This document shows, piece by piece, positions 51,914 to 60,334 of a stretch of 64,000 bases of DNA (within the stretch, counting starts at the first letter, position 1; each line of letters starts with the position of its first letter). A model generated the notes under the pieces. It did not search any database. It saw only the letters and a program-made list of their open reading frames with translations, and was not told the origin of the DNA. The stretch spans positions 496,001 to 560,000 of the forward strand of contig CAWDAZ010000004.1 of assembly GCA_963800475.1 (NCBI GenBank), given 5' to 3'. Origin of the DNA: Palsa-465 sp963800475 (GTDB taxonomy: Bacteria > Actinomycetota > Thermoleophilia > Solirubrobacterales > Solirubrobacteraceae). A program made the position numbers and the translations under genes.

Positions 51914-52636
51914 CTACGGGGCGGTGGGGCGGGCGAGTTTCCGGATCGCGCCGACGAGGCCACCGCTGCGGCGCCGATGGGCGGCGGGAGCGCCGGTCGG
52001 AGCGCGGTGCGGCTCGGCCGGGGCGGGCGGGGCGGCCGGAGCGCCCGGAGCGATGGGCGACTCGACATGCTGTGTCGGAACGAGGCTAGTCTTAGGCTCA
52101 GGTATAGGGTTAGATACGGCCCCTGGCGGCGGCGCCGCGACCACATTGCGCGTCTCGACGCTCGTCTCTTCGATCTCGAGCTCCGGGAGCTCTCCGGCTC
52201 CGCGCGCAAATGCCCGCTCGGCCTCCCGCATCCGGTCGAGCGTGTGCGCGCAGACTGGGCAGCCGGCGAGGTGCCTGGCGATCAGCGACTCGTCCTCGGG
52301 CCGCTCGCCGTTGGCATGCAGAGCCAGCAGCTCGGGCATCGCCCGGCACTCGGCGGTCAGGTGAAGCTCCTGGCGGCCAGCCGGAACCAGCACGTTGAAC
52401 CGCCCAGCAGCCCCGGAACGGGTTGCTCGGAGAAGCTCCCGCTCGAGCAGCTCCGCAGGCGCCGGCTCGCCGCCGGCGCGCGCGAGGAAGTCGACCAGCA
52501 CAGCCGACTCGGCGTCTTCGGAGCGCTCCGGCGCGCACACGACGGCGACGTATGCCCTGACACGGGGAAGCTGCGCGTCACGGAAGGCCTCGCTCCGAAC
52601 TGTGGCGCCGCCGTCGCTGACGTCGTGCTGGTCCAT
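51914..52636 (-). CDS. zf-HC2-motif protein in the psp locus
   Basis: 240 residues; ATG 52636 shares a base with the stop codon of the PspAB gene (TGATG), so translation is coupled. The N-terminal half resembles the head of the neighbouring 50455-51756 protein (RVRAYVAVVCAPERSEDAES, then AVLVDFLARAG). The motif HLAGCPVC gives H-x3-C-x2-C. The C-terminal 90 residues are Pro/Ala-rich and end in a basic segment (GGLVGAIRKLARP). There is no transmembrane helix. It is likely a regulator or adaptor of the stress system, but this is inference. Confidence 0.62.
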   Translation of the reverse strand: MDQHDVSDGGATVRSEAFRDAQLPRVRAYVAVVCAPERSEDAESAVLVDFLARAGGEPAPAELLERELLRATRSGAAGRFNVLVPAGRQELHLTAECRAMPELLALHANGERPEDESLIARHLAGCPVCAHTLDRMREAERAFARGAGELPELEIEETSVETRNVVAAPPPGAVSNPIPEPKTSLVPTQHVESPIAPGAPAAPPAPAEPHRAPTGAPAAHRRRSGGLVGAIRKLARPTAP

Positions 52637-53238
52637 CAGATCGGGATCCCCCACAGCGGGAACCAGCGCTCGAGCTCGGGCTCGACGGGCAACTCTGAGC
52701 CGACCTGCGCCTTCGCCACCAGCTCGCGCTCGGTGTCCCGCCCGGCGCTCTCGCCGCTCTCGCCGCTCTCGCCCGACGCTCCGACCGCCGGCACGAACGG
52801 ATAGAAGTACCCGCGCTTGTAGTTGTAGATCCAGTAGCTGGGGCGCCCGCTCTTGTCCTCGAACGAAAACACGGCGCACAGCACCCGGTCGCCGTAGCCC
52901 CCCGCCTCGAGCGCGCTGCTGACTGCGTTGACGCCCACGACGAGGTCGTCGAAGTCGCGTCCGCGCAGCACCAGCCAGCGAAACCCGTAGCTGTCGTCGG
53001 ATGTCTCGACGGTCGTGCCGCTGTCGGCCGACGTGGCCCGCACGACCTCCTCCATCTCGGAGACGATCGAGTCGAAGTCGGCGGTCGCCAGCGGCTGGAA
53101 GACGATCGCGGCGGTTCCCCGAGTGGTGGTGCCCAACTCGGTCTCGAACTTCACGTACGCCGTGCTGATCGCGAACAGCCGATCGGGGGCCGGCATGTCG
53201 AGCTTGCGCCGGCCGAGCAGTGCGTCCAGGAAGCCCAT
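52636..53238 (-). CDS. PspA-associated protein PspAB
   Basis: 200 residues from ATG 53238. It matches the PspAB pattern: an MGFLDALLGRRKLDMPAPDR opening, TAYVKFETELGTTTRGTAAI, SYGFRWLVLRGRDFDDLVVG and FSFEDKSGRPSYWIYNYKRG, ending near ELERWFPLWGIPI. A Gly/Glu/Ser repeat lies at about 165-175. It follows htpX by 36 bases in the same direction, the known PspAB-HtpX association. Confidence 0.85.
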   Translation of the reverse strand: MGFLDALLGRRKLDMPAPDRLFAISTAYVKFETELGTTTRGTAAIVFQPLATADFDSIVSEMEEVVRATSADSGTTVETSDDSYGFRWLVLRGRDFDDLVVGVNAVSSALEAGGYGDRVLCAVFSFEDKSGRPSYWIYNYKRGYFYPFVPAVGASGESGESGESAGRDTERELVAKAQVGSELPVEPELERWFPLWGIPI

Positions 53239-53274
53239 ATGCGGATCGTACGGCGCGGAGGCCGCGACCTGGTC

Positions 53275-54183
53275 TTACGCGGTGCCCTGGAGCTGCGCCT
53301 CGAGCCGCTGCAGCGCCGCGATCCGCTTCTCGAGCGGCGGGTGGGTCGAGAACAGGCTCGCGAGGCTGTCCTTCGTCTTCGGCGGGAAGATGTAGAACGC
53401 GGCCAGCTCGGAGGAGGCGGCGCGCAGGTCCTGCTTGGGGACGTGCTCCATGCTGCCGCTGATCTTGAGCAGCGCCGAGATCAGCGCGCTCGGGCGCCCG
53501 GTCAGGATCGCCGAGCCGCGGTCGGCGGCGAACTCGCGGTAGCGAGACAGCGCCTGCAGCAGCAGCCACGAGATCACGTACACGGCCGCCGAGACGAGGA
53601 TCACGACGATGAACGCCAGGCCGCTGTTCTGGTCGCGGTTGTTGAATGCGCCGCCGAACCAGAACCCCATCTGGGTGATGAACGCCGCGATCGAGGCGAA
53701 GAAGCTCGCGACCGTCATCACCACGACGTCGCGGTTTTGAACGTGGGTGAGCTCGTGACCGAGCACCGCCTCGAGCTCACCGGGGCTGAGCAGGCTCAGG
53801 ATCCCGGTGGTGCAGCAGACGGTTGCGCTCTTCGGCGAGCGCCCGACCGCGAATGCGTTCGGCATCGCGGTCTCCGCGATCGCGACCCGCGGCTTGGGCA
53901 GGTTGGCCTGCACGCAGAGTCGTTCGATGATCGCGTGGAGCTCGGGTGCCTGCTGCGGGGACACCTCGCGGGCGCCCATCGAGAACAGCGCGATTTTGTC
54001 GGAGGTGAACAGCTGAACCCCGAACAGAAGCGCCGCAATCAGCGCGACGGTGATCGCGCCCGCGCCGGCGGCGATCAGGACGCCGATCAGGACGGCGTAC
54101 ACGAGGCCCAGCAGAAACATCGTCAGCAGCATCCGGGCCTGGAGTCCCGTGTCACGACCGAACGAAGAGGTGGGCCTCGCCAT
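53275..54183 (-). CDS. htpX: membrane zinc metalloprotease HtpX
   Basis: 302 residues from ATG 54183. Two hydrophobic segments (about 18-57) precede the cytosolic protease domain. The zinc site HELTH places His143, Glu144 and His147, and the third ligand is Glu in YREFAADRGSAIL. Two more hydrophobic segments lie between them. The substrate-side motif AMPNAFAVGRSP is typical. HtpX degrades damaged membrane proteins. Its coupling to pspAB and proximity to pspA put it in one envelope-stress unit. Confidence 0.95.
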   Translation of the reverse strand: MARPTSSFGRDTGLQARMLLTMFLLGLVYAVLIGVLIAAGAGAITVALIAALLFGVQLFTSDKIALFSMGAREVSPQQAPELHAIIERLCVQANLPKPRVAIAETAMPNAFAVGRSPKSATVCCTTGILSLLSPGELEAVLGHELTHVQNRDVVVMTVASFFASIAAFITQMGFWFGGAFNNRDQNSGLAFIVVILVSAAVYVISWLLLQALSRYREFAADRGSAILTGRPSALISALLKISGSMEHVPKQDLRAASSELAAFYIFPPKTKDSLASLFSTHPPLEKRIAALQRLEAQLQGTA

Positions 54184-54296
54184 CGTGCTTCTATGTTAGG
54201 CGGAAAAATTTAAGGGCTTCCGAAGAGCCTGGAATCGCCCCGCCCAGAGCTGGCCCACGGCTCGAGGGCCGACCAACGATCAGACAGGGTAAAGGT

Positions 54297-54983
54297 TTGC
54301 CGGCGGACAGCCGATACGTACTAAAGGTGCGTGCCTCGCGTGCATACCTGGCCGGATTCGGGACATCCGGGTCGTTGCTTGCCGGCGCCGCGGCGATGTT
54401 CTTGCTTGCGAGCGCGATCGTCGCGTTCCGCGGATGGCCCCAGGTCGGTAGCCAGCCGGCTCCGGTCGCGGTGTCAGTCTCGCGTGCGAGCCTCGCCACC
54501 CCGTCGCCGACACAGCGGCTGCTGATCGCCGCGGCCGCGCGCACGGGCCCCGCCGGCGTCGCCGCGGGGACCGGGCGGACCGCTCCGGGTGGCGGAATCC
54601 GCGCGGCCGGTAGCGCCGGCGGGGTGAGCTCCTCGCCGAGCGGCCCAGGCGGCGGTGGCGCGAATTCGAATGGATCGACGCCCGCGACTGGGCAGGGCAG
54701 CGCCGGAGGCACGCCCACGCCCCTACCGTCCATCCCCGGTGTGCAGCCGCCCCCGGTCGTCACGCAGACGGGCGGAACCGTCGCCCAGGTCGTATCCAAT
54801 ACCGGCCAGAGCGTCGGCTCGACCGCGGGCGGCGTCGCGAAATCGGTCGCGTCAGGCCTGTCGGGCGCCAGCCCCGGGGCGGCGAGCGCCGTCAGCAACG
54901 CCGGGTCCACCGCCCAGAACACGATCACGTCCGCGTCTGGCACCGCCGCCGGCGCGGTCAGCTCGCTCAGCGGCGGCCACTAG
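54297..54983 (+). CDS. low-complexity cell-surface protein, hypothetical
   Basis: 228 residues if started at TTG 54297, after AGGGTAAAGG; later GTG codons are possible. One transmembrane or signal-anchor helix (about 26-47) is followed by a long outside part made almost only of Ser, Gly, Ala, Thr, Pro and Val. The part includes a run of VVSNTGQSVGSTAGGVAKSV-type repeats near the end. No domain is visible. It may be a wall-spanning stalk. It overlaps the convergent hydrolase gene by 4 bases. Confidence 0.5.
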   Translation: MPADSRYVLKVRASRAYLAGFGTSGSLLAGAAAMFLLASAIVAFRGWPQVGSQPAPVAVSVSRASLATPSPTQRLLIAAAARTGPAGVAAGTGRTAPGGGIRAAGSAGGVSSSPSGPGGGGANSNGSTPATGQGSAGGTPTPLPSIPGVQPPPVVTQTGGTVAQVVSNTGQSVGSTAGGVAKSVASGLSGASPGAASAVSNAGSTAQNTITSASGTAAGAVSSLSGGH

Positions 54984-55720
54984 CGCTCCGCAGCAGGTCG
55001 CTGGACCAGCTGCGACAGCCACCGGAGGCTGATCGCGCGCAGCTCGGGGTCGTGTTGGACGGACCGATGGTGTCTGCCGGGGACGGTGATCAGCCGGCTG
55101 CCGCGCGCGCTGAAGCGGGTTGCGAGCTCGCGCGAGTGCTCCACCGGAACCTGCTCGTCACCCTCGGCGTGCAACATCAGGACCGGCACGGTCAGCGACT
55201 CGACGGCTGCGTGCAGGTCGTGGCGCTCGAGCATCTCCACCAGCGCGGGTACGTCCGCCTCGAACCCGAACGCTCCGGACACGAGCCCGCGCCGCAGAGC
55301 CTCACCGCTGGCCGGGCAGATCGCGATCACGGCTCGGGCATCGGCGGCGGGCGCGGCGAGGATTGCGAGATACCCGCCCATGCTCGACCCTCGCAACGCG
55401 ACGCGTGCCTCGGGGTCGCCGAGCCGCTCGCGGAGGACGCCGGCCATCGCGGCGACGTCTCCGACCGCGCCGGCATCCATCGCTCCCGAGCTGGCGCCGT
55501 GTCCGCGGTGATCGAACACGAGGCAGGCAAACCCGGCGGCTCGCGCAGCCCGCGCGAAGTCGTGGTGGTTCTCCTTGCACGAGCCCGCCCCGTGCAGGAC
55601 CACGATCCCGCCGAGCGGCGGCCGCGGGCCGTCGGGCAGCCACAGCGAGTAGGCGAGCCCCAGGTGTGAGTCGATCTCGCTCGGGAGTACCGGGGTGACG
55701 GTTCGCAGACCGCGGGCCAC
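54980..55720 (-). CDS. alpha/beta hydrolase (dienelactone-hydrolase or lipase-like)
   Basis: 246 residues from GTG 55720. It shows VVLHGAGSCKENHHDFA (oxyanion loop), FDHRGHGASSG, the nucleophile elbow RGSSMGGYLAI, the acid in LMLHAEGDEQVP and the His in PGRHHRSVQ. All triad elements are in the right order. No signal peptide, so it is cytoplasmic. The substrate is unknown. The gene is divergent from lysA with a 62-base gap. Confidence 0.9.
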   Translation of the reverse strand: MARGLRTVTPVLPSEIDSHLGLAYSLWLPDGPRPPLGGIVVLHGAGSCKENHHDFARAARAAGFACLVFDHRGHGASSGAMDAGAVGDVAAMAGVLRERLGDPEARVALRGSSMGGYLAILAAPAADARAVIAICPASGEALRRGLVSGAFGFEADVPALVEMLERHDLHAAVESLTVPVLMLHAEGDEQVPVEHSRELATRFSARGSRLITVPGRHHRSVQHDPELRAISLRWLSQLVQRPAAER

Positions 55721-55782
55721 GCGTCGATCATGCCAGCACTCGCGCGCCAGCAGCGGGGTTCAGCTGGCATGATCGCGCCGTC

Positions 55783-57057
55783 ATGACGCCGACGGCATCC
55801 GAGCTGCTGCAGGTGTTCCCGCTCGACACGCGCGTGAGCGAGCGCGGCCGGCTCGAGCTCGGCGGGTGTGACGCGGTCGAGCTCGTCGAGCGGTTCGGGT
55901 CGCCGGCGTATGTGGTTGCCGAGCACGACCTGCGGTCGCGCGCGCGCGCGTTCATGGACGCGATGTCCGCTCGCCACCGCGACTTCGACGTCCTGTTCGG
56001 CTCGAAGGCGTTCCCGTGCACCGCCCTGTATCGCGCGCTCGCCGAGGAGGGCCTCGCGTGCGACGTCGCTTCGGGCGGCGAGCTCGCGCTCGCGCTCAGA
56101 GGCGGGTTCGACCCGGCGCGGATCTACCTGCACGGGAACGCCAAGTCCGAGCGGGAGCTGCGCGAGGCGCTCGAGGCGGGCGTCGGCCACGTGGTGCTCG
56201 ACTCGTTCGACGATCTCGAGCGGCTCGAGTCGCTCGCGGACGAGCGAGCGGCCGTTCAGGAGGTGCTGATCCGGGTCACCCCCGGCGTCACCGGCGACAC
56301 CCATCACGCGATCTCTACCGGCCAGGCCGACTCGAAGTTCGGCTTCTCGATGCACGAGGCGAGCGATGCGATCGAGCGGCTGTCGGGCTCCCGCTCGCTG
56401 AAGCTGGTCGGGCTGCACTGCCACATCGGCTCGCAGCTGTTCGACCTGGAGCCGTTCCGTGCCGCGGTCCGCACGATCTCGGAGCTTGGGGAATTCCCGG
56501 TCTACAACCTCGGCGGCGGCCTCGGCGTCGCGTACACGGCCGCGCAGCATCCTCCGTCCGTCGACGAGTACGTGACCGCGATCGTCGACGCGGCGCACGA
56601 ATGGCTGGGGCCCGACAAGCGGCTGCTGCTCGAGCCGGGGCGCGCGCTGGTCGCGAACTCCACGGTGACCCTGTACACCGTCGAGACGGTCAAGCGGAAC
56701 GTCTCGACGTGGGTGGCCGTCGACGGAGGGATGTCCGACAACCTCCGCCCGATGCTGTACGGCGCGATCTACGAGGCGGTGATCGCCGACCGTCCGCTGG
56801 CGGCCGGGAACGAGCGCTGCCACCTCGTCGGCAAGCACTGCGAATCGGGAGACGTGATCGTGCGCGACGTGCTGCTGCCCGACCCTGCCCGCGGGGACGT
56901 GATCGCTACTCCGGGCACCGGCGCGTACGGGTACGCGCTCGCCAACAACTACAACAGCGTGCCGCGGCCGCCGGTGATCTTCTGCCAGAACGGGGAAGCG
57001 CGGGAAGTGGTGCGGCGCGAGACCTATGACGACCTGGCGGCCCGTGACGTCGACTGA
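55783..57057 (+). CDS. lysA: diaminopimelate decarboxylase
   Basis: 424 residues from ATG 55783. The PLP Lys75 lies in LFGSKAFPCT. The barrel contains ACDVASGGELALALR, GLHCHIGSQLFD and YNLGGGLGVAYT, and the C-terminal domain has the active-site GKHCESGDVIVRD and GAYGYALANNYN. It makes lysine from meso-diaminopimelate, the last step of lysine synthesis. The hom gene overlaps its end by 14 bases, so both are on one transcript. Confidence 0.94.
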   Translation: MTPTASELLQVFPLDTRVSERGRLELGGCDAVELVERFGSPAYVVAEHDLRSRARAFMDAMSARHRDFDVLFGSKAFPCTALYRALAEEGLACDVASGGELALALRGGFDPARIYLHGNAKSERELREALEAGVGHVVLDSFDDLERLESLADERAAVQEVLIRVTPGVTGDTHHAISTGQADSKFGFSMHEASDAIERLSGSRSLKLVGLHCHIGSQLFDLEPFRAAVRTISELGEFPVYNLGGGLGVAYTAAQHPPSVDEYVTAIVDAAHEWLGPDKRLLLEPGRALVANSTVTLYTVETVKRNVSTWVAVDGGMSDNLRPMLYGAIYEAVIADRPLAAGNERCHLVGKHCESGDVIVRDVLLPDPARGDVIATPGTGAYGYALANNYNSVPRPPVIFCQNGEAREVVRRETYDDLAARDVD

Positions 57058-58276
57058 CCGCAGCTTCCGCGTCGGACTGCTCGGCCACGGCACCGTCGGC
57101 GCGGCGTTCGCGGAGCTGCTTCCGGCCCAGGCCGGCCGGATCGAGCTGATCACCGGTCTGCGTCCCGTACTGTCGGGGATCGTCACCCGCCGCCGCGGAT
57201 CGTTCGAGGAGCTGCTCGAGGGCTCGGATCTGATCGTCGAGCTGATCGGCGGCATCGACCCGGCACGGGACTGGGTGCTGCGGGCGATCCGGGCCGGCCG
57301 CCATGTCGTCACGGCCAACAAGCAGCTGCTCTCCCAGCACGGTGAGGAGCTGTGGGACGCGGCGCGCACGGAGGGCGTCCAGCTGCGCTTCGAAGGCGCG
57401 GTGGCGGGCGTGGTGCCGGTGATCCGGGTGCTCCAGGAGTCGCTCGCGGGGGCTCGCATCGACCGGGTGCACGGGATTGTCAACGGCACCACCAACTTCA
57501 TCCTCACGGAGATGGCAAGGACTGGGGAGACGTTCGAGCAGGCGCTCGCCGAGGCGCAGCGGCTCGGCTATGCCGAGGCCGATCCCTCGGAGGACGTCGA
57601 CGGCCGCGACGCCGCCGCGAAGATGGCGATCCTCGCTCGGCTCGCGTTCGACACGCCGGTGCACCTCGACCAGGTGCGCTACGAGGGGATCGAGCACGTC
57701 ACGCCGGACGACCTCGAATACGCGCGGGAGCTGAACCTCGAGCTGAAGCTGATCGGCACCGCCGAGCGGATCGGAGCGGGCATATCGGTCCGCGTGCACC
57801 CGATCTTCCTGTACCCGGGGCATCCGCTGGCGAGCGTCTCCGGACCGTTCAACGCGGTCACGGTCGAGTCAGACGCGATCACCGAGATCACGATGTCGGG
57901 GCCCGGCGCCGGCGGGCCGCAGACCGCCAGCGCGGTGCTCGGCGACGTGATCAGCGCGATGATCCCGCCTGCCTCGACCCCACCGACCAGCCAGGACCTC
58001 GAGATCGTCGAGGACGTGGTTTCGTCCTTCTACCTGCACCTCGAGGTCGCGGACGAGCCGGGAGTGCTGGCGCAGGTCGCGCAGGTGCTGGCCGCCGAGG
58101 GCGTGTCGGTCAAGTCGGTCGTTCAGAAGGGGCTCGGCGAGCAGGCCCGGCTTGTGATGGTGCTGCATCCAGTGCCCGAGTCGCGATTCGAGGCAGCGGT
58201 CACGGAGATCGAGCGGCTTGACATCGTGCGCGCGCCCCCGCGAGCGATCCGGGTGCTCGAGGAGGAGTTCAGCTAG
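57044..58276 (+). CDS. hom: homoserine dehydrogenase
   Basis: 410 residues from GTG 57044, overlapping lysA; ATG 57026 is also in frame. It contains the NADP motif VGLLGHGTVGAAFAELL and TANKQLLSQHGEELW. The catalytic region is VHGIVNGTTNFILTEMA with GYAEADPSEDVDGRDAAAKM. A C-terminal ACT domain (about 325-400) starts YLHLEVADEPGVLAQVAQVL and probably gives threonine feedback control. It makes homoserine from aspartate semialdehyde for threonine and methionine. Confidence 0.95.
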   Translation: MTSTDRSFRVGLLGHGTVGAAFAELLPAQAGRIELITGLRPVLSGIVTRRRGSFEELLEGSDLIVELIGGIDPARDWVLRAIRAGRHVVTANKQLLSQHGEELWDAARTEGVQLRFEGAVAGVVPVIRVLQESLAGARIDRVHGIVNGTTNFILTEMARTGETFEQALAEAQRLGYAEADPSEDVDGRDAAAKMAILARLAFDTPVHLDQVRYEGIEHVTPDDLEYARELNLELKLIGTAERIGAGISVRVHPIFLYPGHPLASVSGPFNAVTVESDAITEITMSGPGAGGPQTASAVLGDVISAMIPPASTPPTSQDLEIVEDVVSSFYLHLEVADEPGVLAQVAQVLAAEGVSVKSVVQKGLGEQARLVMVLHPVPESRFEAAVTEIERLDIVRAPPRAIRVLEEEFS

Positions 58277-58340
58277 AGAAACCGGCGCGCGACGAGCTTC
58301 GCCGCCGCGGGAAGTCGCGAAAAAAGTAGGATGCCCGCCG

Positions 58341-59324
58341 ATGCGCGCCATCCAGATCGCCGAGCTGACCGGGCCCGAGCACGCGCTGCGTGTGGTCGAC
58401 GTGCCCGAGCCCGAGCCGACCCACATGCTGACCCCGGGCAGCGGCGTGATAGTCGACGTGAAGGCCGCCGGGGTGTCGTTCCCAGAGGTGCTCCAGACCC
58501 GCGGCCTGTACCAGTTCAAGCCGGAGCTTCCGTTTGTGCCCGGCAGCGAGGTCGGCGGGATCGTTCGCACCGCACCTGACGGCGCGGCGGTCGCCGCCGG
58601 CGACCGGGTGGCGGCGTTCTGCATGCTCGGAGGGTTCGCGGAGGTCGTCGTGGCGCCCGAGCACATGACCTTCAAGCTCCCCGACGAGCTCGACTTCGCG
58701 CAGGGGGCGGCGCTGGTGCTCAACTACCACACGGCGTACTTCTCGCTGAAGCTGCGGGGCCGGCTCATGGCGGGGGAGACGGTGCTGGTGCACGGCGCCG
58801 CCGGCGGCGTCGGGACCGCCTCGCTGCAGGTCGCGAAGGGGCTCGGCGCGCGCACGATCGCGGTCGTCTCCAGCGACGAGAAGGCGCGGGTCGCGCGCGA
58901 CGCGGGCGCCGACGAGGTCGTGCGCTCCGACGGGCCATGGAAGGACGAGGTCAAGGAGCTTTCCGGCGGCGGGGTCGACCTCGTGCTCGACCCGGTCGGG
59001 GGAGACCGCTTTACCGACAGCATCCGCTCGCTGCGCGAGGAGGGGCGAGTCGTCGTGGTCGGATTCACGGGAGGCTCGATCCCGGAGGTCAAGGTCAACC
59101 GGCTGCTGCTCGGCAACACCGAGGTGATCGGCGCCGGGTGGGGCGCATACGTGATGAGCAAGCCGGAGGTCAGCCGCGAAATCGGCGCCGAGCTCGACAA
59201 GCTGATCGCGGAGGGGGTCCTCCGCCCGGTCGTCGGCGCGCGATTCCCGTTCGAGCAGGCCGGCGACGCGCTGAAGCTGATCGACGAGCGCGGCGCGCTC
59301 GGCAAGGTCGTGCTCGAGCCGTAG
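58341..59324 (+). CDS. quinone-oxidoreductase-like zinc-free MDR protein
   Basis: 327 residues from ATG 58341. The MDR fold is clear: GVIVDVKAAGVSFPEVLQTR, PFVPGSEVGGIV, the NADPH loop VLVHGAAGGVGTASLQVAKG, and LVLDPVGGDRFTDSIRSL. The zinc ligands of alcohol dehydrogenases are missing, as in zeta-crystallin-type NADPH:quinone reductases. It lies between hom and the threonine genes, 64 bases after hom, but has no evident role in the pathway. Confidence 0.9.
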   Translation: MRAIQIAELTGPEHALRVVDVPEPEPTHMLTPGSGVIVDVKAAGVSFPEVLQTRGLYQFKPELPFVPGSEVGGIVRTAPDGAAVAAGDRVAAFCMLGGFAEVVVAPEHMTFKLPDELDFAQGAALVLNYHTAYFSLKLRGRLMAGETVLVHGAAGGVGTASLQVAKGLGARTIAVVSSDEKARVARDAGADEVVRSDGPWKDEVKELSGGGVDLVLDPVGGDRFTDSIRSLREEGRVVVVGFTGGSIPEVKVNRLLLGNTEVIGAGWGAYVMSKPEVSREIGAELDKLIAEGVLRPVVGARFPFEQAGDALKLIDERGALGKVVLEP

Positions 59325-59363
59325 CGATCGAGTGGATCACGTCGACGGCTCGAACCGTCGGCG

Positions 59364-60302
59364 TCAGGCAGGCTCGCGGACCTGCGGGGCTGCGACCGCA
59401 GCCGGCGTTCCGCCGTCTCGGATCTGCGGCGTCGGCTTGCCCTGCTCGATCCGGCGGCGCTCGGTCCGCGCGACGCCGTCGAACGAGCGCGTGTTCCGCC
59501 CGCGGGCGAGCGGACTCGGGGTCAGCCGGCGTGCGGTCCGGACCGCGCAGACCGCGGAATCGAACGCGAGTTGGCGGCGGCGGTCCCAGCCAAGCCCGTA
59601 CAGCTCCCGCACCCGGCGGGGGAGGCTGCCCAGCATCAGCAGGTCGTGGACGCGCTTGCCGGGCTGCTGGATCGCCGGCATCGGGATCTCGAACGCGGTC
59701 GCGTAGCCGACATAGCGCGCCTCGTCGGTGAGGTACATCTCGTCGCTCGCGAGCCGGTCGCGGTAGTAGGCACGGAACTCGGACCAGTTCGCCGGTGCCC
59801 CGTCGAGCGGCATCCCGAACAGCGCCGCGAACCGGAGATAGTCCTGCCACAACTCGTCGCGCTCGCGCTCGCTCAGCTCGCGGATCAGGAGCTCGTAGAA
59901 GCACTGCGCCGAGTCGGCCATCACGGCGACCGTCCACAGCATCAGCTCCGGGTCGAAGGCCGAGTACGGCGTGCCCGCGGCGAACGGGCCGGCGTCCTCT
60001 GGCAGCTCGCCCTTGACCCGTTCGTGGAGGCGATCGACGTACCCGAGGACCCGGTCGGCCTCCGCCTTGGTCCCGAAGAAGATCAGCTCGAACGCCTTGC
60101 CGGTGTGGGCGAGACGCCGGAACGGGGTGAGCTTCGCGTACGAGTGCTCGCTGGTACCGACGTAATTGAGCGGCGCGAGCGCGCCGATGCAGAGGGCGCG
60201 CTGGCCGTACATGAGCCCGACCAGGTGCTCCTCGTGGACGCGGCGCAGCATCGAGCGCCCGCGTGGAAAGTACCCGTCGTCTTGGGCTCGGCGCCTGGAC
60301 AT
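59364..60302 (-). CDS. MpaB-type oxygenase-family protein (DUF2236)
   Basis: 312 residues from ATG 60302. The family blocks are visible: a long helical N-terminal part with PRGRSMLRRVHEEHLVGLMY, RALCIGALAPLNYVGTSEHS and GYVDRLHERVKGELPEDAGP, then PYSAFDPELMLWTVAVMADS, and DYLRFAALFGMPLDGAPANW later. Characterised relatives (Lcp, MpaB) are oxygenases, Lcp with haem. The substrate here is unknown. It is divergent from thrC and interrupts the amino-acid cluster. Confidence 0.85.
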   Translation of the reverse strand: MSRRRAQDDGYFPRGRSMLRRVHEEHLVGLMYGQRALCIGALAPLNYVGTSEHSYAKLTPFRRLAHTGKAFELIFFGTKAEADRVLGYVDRLHERVKGELPEDAGPFAAGTPYSAFDPELMLWTVAVMADSAQCFYELLIRELSERERDELWQDYLRFAALFGMPLDGAPANWSEFRAYYRDRLASDEMYLTDEARYVGYATAFEIPMPAIQQPGKRVHDLLMLGSLPRRVRELYGLGWDRRRQLAFDSAVCAVRTARRLTPSPLARGRNTRSFDGVARTERRRIEQGKPTPQIRDGGTPAAVAAPQVREPA

Positions 60303-60334
60303 TTCCGCGTCCGGGAGTCTGACATGCTCCGCGC

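Noticed and set aside
52737..52790. Short Gly/Glu/Ser-coding repeat as a regulatory repeat
   Set aside because: It lies inside the PspAB frame, keeps the frame, and simply encodes a flexible linker.
55327..57507. Long minus-strand open frame of about 726 codons
   Set aside because: It lies opposite lysA and hom, which have complete catalytic motifs. Its translation is Arg/Asp/Val-rich with no motif, as expected for antisense frames in GC-rich coding DNA.
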